From Buxus sempervirens (lineage: Eukaryota; Streptophyta; Magnoliopsida; Buxales; Buxaceae): DNA of 64,000 nucleotides. Each line of letters begins with the position of its first letter. Position 1 is the first letter of the stretch. Both the position numbers and the translations under genes were made by a program. The stretch is from positions 6,000,595-6,064,594 of the forward strand of contig OX387182.1 in the NCBI GenBank assembly GCA_947561395.2, in the 5' to 3' direction. This document shows positions 46,900 through 57,400 of the stretch, piece by piece. The notes under the pieces were generated by a model. That model searched no databases. It saw only the letters and a list, made by a program, of their open reading frames with translations, and was not told where the DNA came from.

Positions 46900-46926
46900 A
46901 CGAGAGAGAGAGAGAGAGAGAGAGAG
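46900..46926. repeat. (GA)n microsatellite
   Basis: Run of GA dinucleotides directly beside the truncated edge of an SDC exon, at the site of the internal exon loss. Confidence 0.9.
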
Positions 46927-47936
46927 CATATAAAACAGCCACTTCAAATTGTCTGGAATGGACACCATAGTTGCTCTCAATGAAAGGATCACCAATGTTG
47001 TTGATGGAAAAGTGTTGCAGCTGAGACAAAGCACCATAATCGAAGTCTAGATTAATAGGGTAACCTGTGAAAGACAAGAAAATTCAATTACTCAAAACCG
47101 ATGAGCGTACTCGTTTTAATCCCGGATCTTTTTTTTTTTGGTAGGCTTTTAATCCCGGATCTTGAAATTTACATCCAAGTCTATCGGCAATAAATTTGCA
47201 TTGGGGACAACAGAAAAAAGGAGAAATTAATTTCGTGTCATGTCTTGATTTTGGGCAAAAAGGTAAAATAAAAAAAAAGAAAAAGGAAAAAAAAGCCAAT
47301 GTTTTGCATACAAAATTTTATCACCGGATCGAAAAAGTGAAGTATTTTACCGCCTCTAATGTGACCTTCTACCGGCAACATATTACCACTGGTAAATCTG
47401 TTTAAAGGCGGGAGTTTCGGCCATTACTGTTGGTGAACGTTGGGCTCTACTACCGGTAAAAGATGAATTACCAGCGATAAGCCACTTACTGTCGGAAAGC
47501 ACTTTAAAATAACACATCAAGACGAGTAACAGTCCATGAAACTGCAGAGTATGGACAGAAAAATGGATATTTCTTTCCATAATCTATCGTTATTATTGAG
47601 ATACCATAATTAATCCCCACTGATTAACAAGCGAACAACAAAAACAATAGAAACAAAATGCCTTATATCTATGCATAACTCGATCCCAAGGGGTGAACAA
47701 TATAAACTAATGTCACTTAAGTATATATATATAACTGAATGAGGTTGATTACAAGCTTCGTAGTTACTAGTTACAGCTAATATTTGGAGCTTTTGTAAGA
47801 TTGTAAGAAGTGTAGTAAAAAGAAGAGAAAAATCCCATCCTTTGTTTTTTAATACATATGGCATGATCCCACAGGATCTCACCTGAACTAGGCTGTCACA
47901 TGGAATAGAGTGGCTAAAAACCAAATGAAAGGAAAT

Positions 47937-48075
47937 TGTAACACCCCGATCCCTATAGCAAGTATGTTGTCCCCGTTGGCCCAGCGGGTCTCATGGTTTT
48001 GCTCTTGGGACGGGTTTATCCTAAAAGGTTTCATTGCTTAAGGGTGTAATAATATATATATATATATATATACCT
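47937..48075. other. LTR-like start in an SDC intron
   Basis: TGTAACACCCCGATCCCTAT followed by a short (TA)n run resembles the first bases of plant LTRs. No matching end or target duplication was found, so it is probably a small fragment. Confidence 0.3.
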
Positions 48076-48298
48076 TCACCTTCTCCTTTTCGAACAATTT
48101 GGGATCAGGATCTCATATAAAGTGATGAAAATGATGGAAAATTAAGTGTACTTGTATTTCCATTATGACTGAACAAACACAATCCTAATGGAAAAGCCCC
48201 ATCTCTAATGAGAAGATTTCATGCAAGAAGATACAAAGGAAGGAAACATGAATATGAGAAAAGAAAAGAGACGGAAACAAAATTTAAAATCAAAAATG

Positions 48299-48331
<33 letters not shown>

Positions 48332-48701
48332 GCATGCATGCATGATTAGAGCTAGACATTTTCCATACCTAAATGGTGCTTCGTTCTGTCAATTAGAAAT
48401 TTTTGGTATCTTGCTAATACATTGTCCATATAGGCTTCTCTGTCTCTAGTGACCTCGTCATCTGCATCAGGCTCCGTGACAGCAAGGCGCGTCGTATGAC
48501 CATTGCTTCCAAGCACAGTTTTCTTCTCTTCACCATCGACAGGCGAATCCTTATCAACCTCTAGCTGTAAAGGCTCCAAAACCACTGCAGTTGGATCAAA
48601 GTCCTGCAGCAGTGTTGGGCCCCACTTTTCAAAAAAAAAAATATATATATATATCATGATGATTAAAAATGAAAATAAAATAAATAAAAAAAAAAATCTG
48701 A

Positions 48702-49043
48702 ATGGGTCGTGCATGTGTGCACGACCCATGAAACCCATAAAAGGGGGGACTTCACCCACGTCCCCCCTCTTCTTCAATTAACAAAAAATTATATATAAAA
48801 AGAAAATAAATTTAAAAGTTTGCATGGGTCGTGCACATGCACGACCCTTGAAAAGCCTTGAAAAAGGGGGGCTCATCAACGAACCCCTCCTTTTCAATTA
48901 AAATAATATTCAAATATCAAGGGAGGAGATAATTCAAAAAAAAAAAAGGGTAAAAGAGAAGTGGGGACGCATGTGGGAAGTTTTCTAACTTCCCACACAC
49001 GCCCACTTCAATGGGCAAGTATTGGGTAGTTGGGTAACTACCC
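48702..49043. promoter_or_regulatory. Cluster of perfect palindromes upstream of the LTR TATA box
   Basis: Four inverted repeats with tiny loops precede the TATA-like box at 49051: ATGGGTCGTGCA/TGCACGACCCAT (48702-48729), GGGTCGTGCA/TGCACGACCC (48826-48847), TGTGGGAAGTT/AACTTCCCACA (48972-48997) and GGGTAGTT/AACTACCC (49024-49043). A fifth, GCCCA/TGGGC, lies near 49001-49016. Their position fits U3 control sites. Confidence 0.6.
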
Positions 49044-50104
49044 TATCCCCTATAAAAAGTGATAAGCTTCTAAAATAAGGGGTTAGAAGGCTGGAGTTGA
49101 AAGAGATCGGGGAGAAGATTAAGGATTCAGAGAGATTTTAGCAGATAAAGGTGAAAGGCTTCCAGGAGATAAAGGAGGTAAGATATGTTTCAAGCTGCTA
49201 TTTTAAATTCTCTCTAAATACTAACGTACAGGTTCTAAAAGAATGGGGCAAAAGGGAATGAGATAAGGATTAGAAGATATATCTGATCTTTATCTGCAGA
49301 TCCATATGTGAGAGAATGCATGACAAGGCAAGAACAAAAATGGAAGATGCAAGAAGAAGAAGAATAATCCGTTTTTTTTTCAACCCCCACTACTTGAAGT
49401 GCATTTAAGACACTTTGGTAGCGCTCAGGTGCAAATTCCCAGCGTGTTCGTCCGTTTGGGAGTGCCTGAGGCGCCATGGTAGTGCTTAACAACATTTTCA
49501 GGCGAACCCAGTGGTTTTCCGGCCAAAATATGGATGTTGCAGGCGTTTTTCCGGAGAAAACAGGCCAAACAGGCCCTTAGGAGCGCCGGACCGGTCTCTG
49601 GGCCGGGCGCAGAAGACCCGCGCGGGTCAATTCGCCCCACAGATCGGGACCGGGCGCAGAAGATCCGCGCGGCCCAAGAATTAAAAAAAAAGGCGCGGGC
49701 CCTGAAATCGGGCCCGCATGCACGCCCGCGGCCCGTGCTCCTTCGGTTCGACTAGAACCGCGGGTCGGAACCGACCCGTCTGCCCCATATGACCCATAAA
49801 ACCTTATTTTTGGGTTTTTACCCATTTTCAAGCCCCAGAAAAATCCAGAAAAATTCCCAAAAATCCCTGAAGCCTCTTAGAGCCCAAATCCACCCAAAAT
49901 TCACTCCAAATAGTGATACAAAAATCAAATGCCTCTCTTTCCTTCATTAAAAGTGGTTCAAAGTGTCCTAAATTGGACCAACCTCTTTTGCAATTCAACC
50001 AAAGTCCTCAATTGGACCAACCCTCTTGCAATTGAACCAAAGCCCTTTCAAATCAAACCAAAAGAGTTCCAAATTGAACCAAAAAACCCTTCAAACTAAG
50101 CCAA

Positions 50105-51003
50105 AGCTCCTTCAAATTAAGACGGACCGGAATCGTCCTTAAACTAAAATGGACCGGAATCGTCCTTAAACTAAAATGGACCGGAATCGTCCTTTAAACT
50201 AAAACGGACCGGAATCGTCCTTTAACTTTAACTAAAATGGACCGGAATCGTCCTTAAACTAAAATGGACCGGAATCGTCCTTTAAACTAAAACGGACCGG
50301 AATCGTCCTTTAACTTTAACTAAAATGGACCGGAATCGTCCTTAAACTAAAATGGACCGGAATCGTCCTTTAAACTAAAACGGACCGGAATCGTCCTTAA
50401 ACTAAAATGGACCGGAATCGTCCTTTAAACTAAAACGGACCCGAATCGTCCTTAAACTAAAATGGACCGGAATCGTCCTTTAAACTAATTCGGACCGGAA
50501 TCGTCCTTAAACTAAAATGGACCGGAATCGTCCTTTAAACTAAAACGGACCGGAATCGTCCTTAAACTAAAATGGACCGGAATCATCCTTTAAACTAAAA
50601 CGGACCCGAATCGTCCTTAAACTAAAATGGACCGGAATCGTCCTTTAAACTAATTCGGACCGGAATCGTCCTTAAACTAAAATGGACTGGAATCGTCCTT
50701 AAACTAAAACGGACCGGAATCGTCCTTAAACTAAAATGGACCGGAATCGTCCTTTAAACTAAAACGGACCCGAATCGTCCTTAAACTAAAATGGACCGGA
50801 ATCGTCCTTTAAACTAATTCGGACCGGAATCGTCCTTAAACTAAGACGGATCGGAATCGTCCTTAAACTAAAATGGACCGGAATCGTCCTTTAAACTAAT
50901 TCGGACCGGAATCGTCCTTAAACTAAGACGGACCGGAATCGTCCTTTAAACTAAATCGGACCGGAATCGTCCTTAAAACTAAATTGGACCGAGATCGTCT
51001 TTA
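50105..51003. repeat. 27-28-bp tandem array, about 33 units
   Basis: Unit: GGACCGGAATCGTCCTTAAA followed by CTAAAAC or CTAAAAT, alternating between 27 and 28 bp (one extra T). Each unit holds the inverted pair GGAC/GTCC. Units also alternate between 'acGG' and 'atGG' starts, and blocks of several units recur, so there is a higher-order pattern. It lies inside the 5' LTR after its TATA box. Confidence 0.95.
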
Positions 51004-51117
51004 AACTAAAGTTGTACAAGTCAAACCATTTCTTCTATGGTTCAAATTCTGGTTCAAACCAAACCTAAATCAGATCCTTGTGACCCAAACCAAATTCAAT
51101 TCAAAACCCCATTTGAA

Positions 51118-51180
51118 CTACGATATGGCTTGATCCCAAATACTTGGGTACGTAGGCAGCCCGAACATTGGGTTCAGCCA
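51118..51180 (+). promoter_or_regulatory. Hairpin motif near LTR end (GATCCC...GGGTACGTAGGCA)
   Basis: CCCAA/TTGGG pairs around a 4-base loop at 51135-51148, followed by TACGTAGGCAGCC. A second, diverged copy lies after gag-pol at 59612-59690. See findings. Confidence 0.6.
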
Positions 51181-51477
51181 CAATAACAAAAAACACAAAT
51201 TAAATCAAAAATTTCTTGATTACTTTGAGAGTTAGAATCAAAGGGTTGTTCTAGAGTCTAGGATGTAATTAAGAGGCCAATGGTCTTGAATGGGTCCGTT
51301 CCCTATAAAATAAAAACCCACAACAAATGGGTGAAATTGTGTTCGATCAAAGGTTACAATTTTTTGTTCAACATGATTTTTGGCACGCCCGGTGGGACCC
51401 ATTCTCCCTTTCATCTCTAACTTTTAAAAAAAAAAAATTTTTTTTTTTTAACTTGTTTCTTGTTTCATTGTGCAGAC

Positions 51478-54400
51478 ATGGCACCACAAGTGACAGTATA
51501 CTACCACAAGCTTCAAACCACTAATGAAGGAACGGGAGAAAGAAAGAAGAAGACTGGCTACTGTGCCACTTTTTCCATTAGCCGTTCCCCATTGGGAATT
51601 GAAGCATCGGACTTCCAGATGCCCACTCTTGAGAACAAGAAGGTCGCAAAGACCATGGCTACTCCTAAAAAGTCACTCAAGACCAGGAGGAGCCGAAAGA
51701 ATAAAAAGGCATCGAAGAAAGAAATGGACCTTCGGGTCGTGGCTATGATCAATGCGGCCAAGCAATACGGACCGGTCCCAAAGACCAAGAAGTCCAAAAG
51801 CAGGAAGGCAAGCCACAAGACTAAGGCACCAAGCCCGACGGTTCCCATCACCAAGGCTTCAAGCACCAAGGATGCACCCAAGGCAGAAAGCCCTAAGGTG
51901 CCCACCATGCCTCGTGCCAGGGTCCTTATGCCGACCCAGATTATGATTGGGACTGTCCCAATCAACATGGTGATCGTTCCAGCTGTTCCAGTCACCATAA
52001 CGTCATCCATGATGACGACAATCAAGGATATTGAAGAAACATCTCCTCCAGCTACACCAAAGACGTCAAAGTCAGCAGAAAGCTCGGGCAGCCAAGGGAG
52101 CAAATCCCTTCCCCGCAGAAAGAGAATTTCAACTCCCATAGCAGAAGGGAGTGTTTCAACAACTCCGTACCTTCCTAGGGTACTCCAACTGGGACCATCC
52201 CCCAAGGATTGTACAAGTCCTGGTTCCACCATAAAAATCGGCAGTTTGCCGGCCATCCCAAAGAGGAAGAGGACGCAAACAACAAAGCGTCCAACAGATA
52301 AGCTACCCATGGGGGCATCTTTGCCCCCGCTAACTGCATTTGCCGCCAAAGAAGCCAACAAGGCCAAGGCAGATCAGGAAGCAAAGAAATGGGCCTTCAT
52401 GTCTGGTTTTGTATTTGCAAAGGAAGCAGGGATACCATGCAGTTTCAAACCAAGCCCTGTGTCTCATAAACCAAAAGACTACACAGGCCCCATTACACGG
52501 TCTAAAGCAAAGCTGCTGTTATCAGACCACTCTGATTCCTCAAGCGGTGGATCATGTTCTGAGGAAAGCCCATCAGATTCAACAATGAGCTCTTCTGTGA
52601 ATCCGCTTTATGGGGCTTCAGAATCAATATTCCAAGAAGAGGAATTTCCGGAGGGTTTGTCACCGGAATTCCAAAGTAAATTGAACATAAGCTCTTCTTC
52701 AGACGGTGAACCTAAAACCATGTCAGTAATGGTAGCAGGCACGTCCAACGTTGAAGAGCAGTTACAAGAACTCCAAAGAAAGATGGCTGAGAAAGATGCA
52801 GAAATTGCATCCCTCACAGCTCAATTGGCAGCACAAGCCAGTTGTTCAAATCAAAGGCCAGCACAGCAAGAAGCCTCGACATCGGCAGCTCCTCCACCTC
52901 AAGTGGATTTTAAAACCCTGATTGCTGAAGGAATCAGGGAATTCCAAGCTTCCATATCGCCACCTGTGCTTGGCTATAGAAAGCCATACCCTGCACACTA
53001 TGACATAGTGCCATTCCCGCATGGGTATCAAAAACCTAATTTTGAAAAGTTTGATGGGATAAATGGCTCTCCTCAAGAGCACTTAGCCCATTTCTATTCT
53101 GCATGTGGGGAATCGGCACTAACAGATGCCTTGTTGATAAGGCAATTTGTGCAATCACTCAAAGGAGCTGCTTTCACATGGTACACTCAGTTACCTCCTG
53201 GCTCCATACTCACATGGGACGACATGCAGAGAGCTTTCTTAGCTCAATTTGTTAGCTCAAAAAAGAAGATTTCCATTATTGACCTTGCAGATGCAAAGCA
53301 GAAGGTCAATGAGGGCGTTAATGATTTCATAACCAGATGGCGAAATCTTAATCTCCAATGCCCCGAAAAGCTAACAGAACAATCTGCTGTTCAAATGTGT
53401 GCTAATAATCTGTTGCCAGAAATTGCCACATTTGTGGGGACCGCTGAGCCACAGTCGTTTGATGCACTGGTGTCAAAAGCAGGAAATGTCGAACGGCAAA
53501 TGGCTCGTCAAAAGTCAACAATGACCAAGAAGTCTCCTACTATTGCAACAGGTGGCAAGATAGAAACAAGAAAAGAAACAAAGAAGGAGGCCATGCCTAC
53601 TTTCATAAAAACCAACAAACAGAAAGAAAATGGAAACGGAAGTGGGAATGGGAAACCAAAGAATCCTCCCAAAACTTTGAAAGAAAGAAGGGAAAAGAAA
53701 TACTCTTTCGATGATGATGATGTGGAATCGATATTTGAGGATATGCTTCAAGAAAAGGTCATAAAGCTCCCTGAGCCAAAGAGACCTGCAGATGTTGATA
53801 AGACTACTGATCCCAAGTATTGTCGATATCATCGCATGGTCAGTCATACCATTAGCGATTGCTTTGTTCTTAAGGACATAATCCAAAGTATGATTGACAA
53901 AGGGGAAATTGAAATTTCAGGGCCTCCTAAAAAGGAATCTACTGCAGCATCAAATAATGTGTCCTTGGTCGGGGAACCAGTACAAACCGCCTCACTCCCA
54001 CCAGCGGCCATTCCGGTGGAATTCAAAACGGGTGATGACACAACTATTGTCTATGCCTATCCGGACATGCCACGTTGTGGTAATCCCAATATTCCCACGC
54101 TCTATGAGCTCATGACTGAACCAAATTTGGAGTATTGGGATGACTCTTCAGTCACAGAAGATGAAGTGGGGGATGGTTGGCAAACCTACAGAAGCAAAAG
54201 AACACAAAGGCAAGCTGCACCTGATTCTCAACCAGGGGATTCCTTAGAAATGACCTCTCGTGGCCGCAGATGGTTTGGAAAGAAAAAGAAGGCTTCCAAG
54301 AAGAAGAAGAAGGCACAAAAGAAAGTACCAGTCCCGCCAGAGAACGAGTACGAACAGCCTGAAAGAACACCATTCACTTTGAAAGACTATGTCGAGCTTG

Positions 54401-57400
54401 ATTTGTCAGAAGACGACTTGCTTGAGGAAGAGGTTATGCCATGCTGCATGACCTCTTTTGAGGTGAATGAGGAGGCCGAACCAAACCAAGAAGTGGATGA
54501 AATAACACTTCGTTCTGGACGGCGCTTGGGAAACCCTGAACCAGAAAATAATGTTCCTAACAAAGGGGCAGCAGAAAAAGCTTTAAAAAGCAACCCCAAG
54601 GCTAAAGCCGATGAAAATCCTAAGATTGATCATGGGGTCAAATATGATGTGGTAGCGCATCTCAAGCGCATCCCAGCACTTTTAAGTGTCTATGATGCTT
54701 TGCTGCTATCCAAGGATCTCAGGAAAGCACTAGTTGAGGCTTTGTCAAGCCCTGACCTGTACAAGGAAGAAATTAATCAAGTGGAGGTTCAATCAAAGTC
54801 ATCAAATTTGTGTGCCTCATGCATGGCATGCATTACCTTCACAGATGAAGATTTGCAACTTGGGTCAGGAAACCACAACAGACCTCTTTATGTCAAGGGG
54901 TTTATTGGTGAGGCTTACTTAAACCGAATCCTACTGGATTGTGGTTCAGCTGTAAATATACTTCCCTCAAGAGCCCTCAAAGTCATGGGAATTAATCCCA
55001 AGCAATTGTCACCATCCATGATGACAATTCAAGGGTTCAATCAAATGGGACAAAAAGTATGTGGTACGATCGCCCTTAAAGTGGAAATTGGAGAGTTATA
55101 TTCCGATGCCCTTTTTCATGTGATTGATGCTGACACATCATATAATGTCCTTCTTGGACGCCCATGGCTTCACACATATGGGGTGATCCCTTCAACACTC
55201 CATCAATGCTTCAAGTTCAACAAAAATGGGGAAATGATAAGAATTCCTGGAGATCCAGATCCTTTTCAAGGAGAAGAAGTGAATTATGCAGATGCTAAAT
55301 TCTACAAAGAAACCAAGCTTGCCTCTTTTCCCTCCCAAAGTTCAAAAAATGCAGAACATGGGGGCAAAGAAAAGAAAAACACTGCATTTACAACACCTAC
55401 AGCACCCCGGATCAAGGTGGACATCTTTCAAGAAGATCAAAGTCCTAAGCAAGGGGATGTAAACACTGCCTCAAAGCCTAAAAAGACTTTCAAGTATGTG
55501 CCTAAAAGTCTAAGGCAACCGGGCCAAAAGGCATTGGTGTCAATAAAAGATACAATGGCGGTGCTCACAACAAGCTACACTTTTCCCCTTCGTAAGGTGA
55601 ACCAATCCATCCTCCGGCCTGAGATGGTTATTACCATACCATTCAACGATGATGAAAGAAGGAAGGGAAAGGTGGCTATCAAAAGCAAGCCAACTTTCCA
55701 TGGAAGGTATAAAAAGAAGGTGATATACAAGAAAAATAAGAGTCAAGGTTTACAAGAACCTTCAAAGACTGAGTCATCTTCTTCAAATCAAGTCCTTACA
55801 GACCGAGAAAAGGCCATCTTCGGGGATGATAAATATGAAGAAATAGTTGTTGAGAAAAAGCCTCGTCTATCAGTCTTCCAACGCCTTGGAAACTTACCAA
55901 ATTCCAAGCCCAATAAAAGGAGAAGGAAGGCTACAAAGAAAAGAGGACGATGCACGGTCATCTTTAAAAGGCCAAAGGATGACCCTGATAGTCAAAATCT
56001 CGAAATGATTGTGCAAGCCAACTATATCTCTATTGATGAATGTGAAACAGAGGAAACTGAACAGGACATTGATTCTCCAGATTTCTTGCAAGAAGTGCGG
56101 TCTGCACCTGCTGAAATTGAAGATGGTGGTCAAGCAACAGTTGACGACCTTCGAGAGATAAATCTCGGCACATTGGATGACCCAAAGCCAATCTATGTCA
56201 GTGATTTATTAACCAAGGAAGAATCTGAAAATTATGAAGCGCTGCTCCGAGAATATCGTGATGTTTTTGCTTGGGGATATCAAGACATGCCGGGTTTAGA
56301 CCCTGAAATAGCAGTCCACAAACTGGCAATATCCAACCAAAACCGGCCTGTCAAACAAGCTCAACGTCGCTTTAGACCGGAGTTGGTGACCCAGATTGAA
56401 GTCGAAGTTGATAAACTGATAAATGTGGGTTTCGTCCGTGAGGTCAAATACCCGATATGGCTTGCAAATATTGTTCCAGTCAAAAAGAAAAATGGGCAAA
56501 TCCGCATTTGCATAGATTTCAGAGATCTAAATGAAGCATGTCCTAAAGACGAGTTTCCTTTGCCAATCACAGAATTGTTGGTAGATGCAACCACTGGCTT
56601 CGGCGCCTTGTCCTTTATGGACGGATTTTCGGGTTACAACCAAATCAAGATGGCACCTGAAGATGAAGAACTGACAGCTTTTCGCACTCCTAAGGGGACA
56701 TATTGTTACACAGTAATGCCCTTTGGATTAAAAAATGCGGGAGCTACATATCAAAGGGCCATGACAGTCATTTTCGATGACATGTTGCATAATATTGTGG
56801 AATGCTACGTAGACGACTTAGTTGTTAAAACAAGGGAAAGAGGAGATCATCTTGACGACTTAAAAAGAGTCTTTGATAGACTGAGAAAATATCAACTAAA
56901 GATGAATCCCCTGAAATGTGCATTCGGGGTAACCTCAGGAAAATTCCTTGGCTTTGTCGTCCGGTATCGTGGCATTGAAATTGATCCCACAAAAATCAAA
57001 GCAATCATTGAGATGCCTCCTCCTCGAAATTTACGTGAGCTCCGAGGGCTACAAGGGAGACTTGCCTATATAAGGAGGTTTATCTCAAATTTGTCTGGAA
57101 GATGCCAGCCGTTTTCCAGATTAATGAAAAAGGATACACCTTTTGTGTGGGATCAGGCATGTCAAAATGCTTTTGAAAGCATCAAACAATATTTGCTAAA
57201 CCCGCCAGTGTTAGCAGCTCCCATCAAAGGAAAGCCGTTGATTCTCTACATCGCAGCTCTGGAAAACTCCTTGGGAGCTTTACTGGTTCAAAATAATGAT
57301 GAGGGAAAGGAGAATGCCTTGTATTATCTGAGTCGAACATTAGTGGGAGCAGAACGAAATTATTCTCCTATTGAAAAAGTTTGTTTAGCTCTTATATTTG

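Larger units (their letters stand above)
44817..48612 (-). pseudogene. SDC: Serine decarboxylase (SDC), internally deleted and cut at its 5' end
   Basis: Plant serine decarboxylase is a PLP enzyme that makes ethanolamine from L-serine. Four minus-strand exons are clear: 48369-48612 ([12 protein letters not shown] to RTKHHLG), 46931-47064 ([19 protein letters not shown] to SRQFEVAVL), 46700-46836 ([15 protein letters not shown] to MMPFVER) and 44817-45383 ([11 protein letters not shown] to CACALHK, stop). Splice sites are standard. The PLP lysine context SGHKFVG is present. Between the second and third exons the family has about 97 more residues (from DWFARLWEIEK to INVNIG, including the PLP-stacking His); here only 94 bases with a GA microsatellite remain. 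The first exon stops abruptly at 48612 where a retrotransposon begins, so the first ~25 residues are missing from this window. About 360 of ~480 residues remain; not a working enzyme. Confidence 0.88.
48613..51373 (+). repeat. 5' LTR of the Tat element
   Basis: It begins TGTTGGGCCCC exactly where SDC coding similarity stops and ends ...TTCAACA eight bases before the primer-site-like sequence, giving TG...CA ends and about 2.76 kb. Several perfect palindromes lie at 48702-49043, a TATAAAAA box at 49051, and a tandem array at 50105-51003. The boundaries are inferred from one copy only, since the partner LTR is not in the window. Confidence 0.65.

Noticed and set aside
48503-48781. 92-codon plus frame across the SDC/LTR junction
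   Set aside because: Antisense to an SDC exon and running into poly-A sequence of the LTR; a shadow.
50105-51003. CRISPR-like array
   Set aside because: Units are contiguous with no unique spacers, and the setting is a plant retrotransposon. It is a simple tandem array.
51558-52367. 269-codon minus-strand frame inside gag-pol
   Set aside because: It is a shadow of the lysine/alanine-rich gag N-terminal region, with no motif and no start context.
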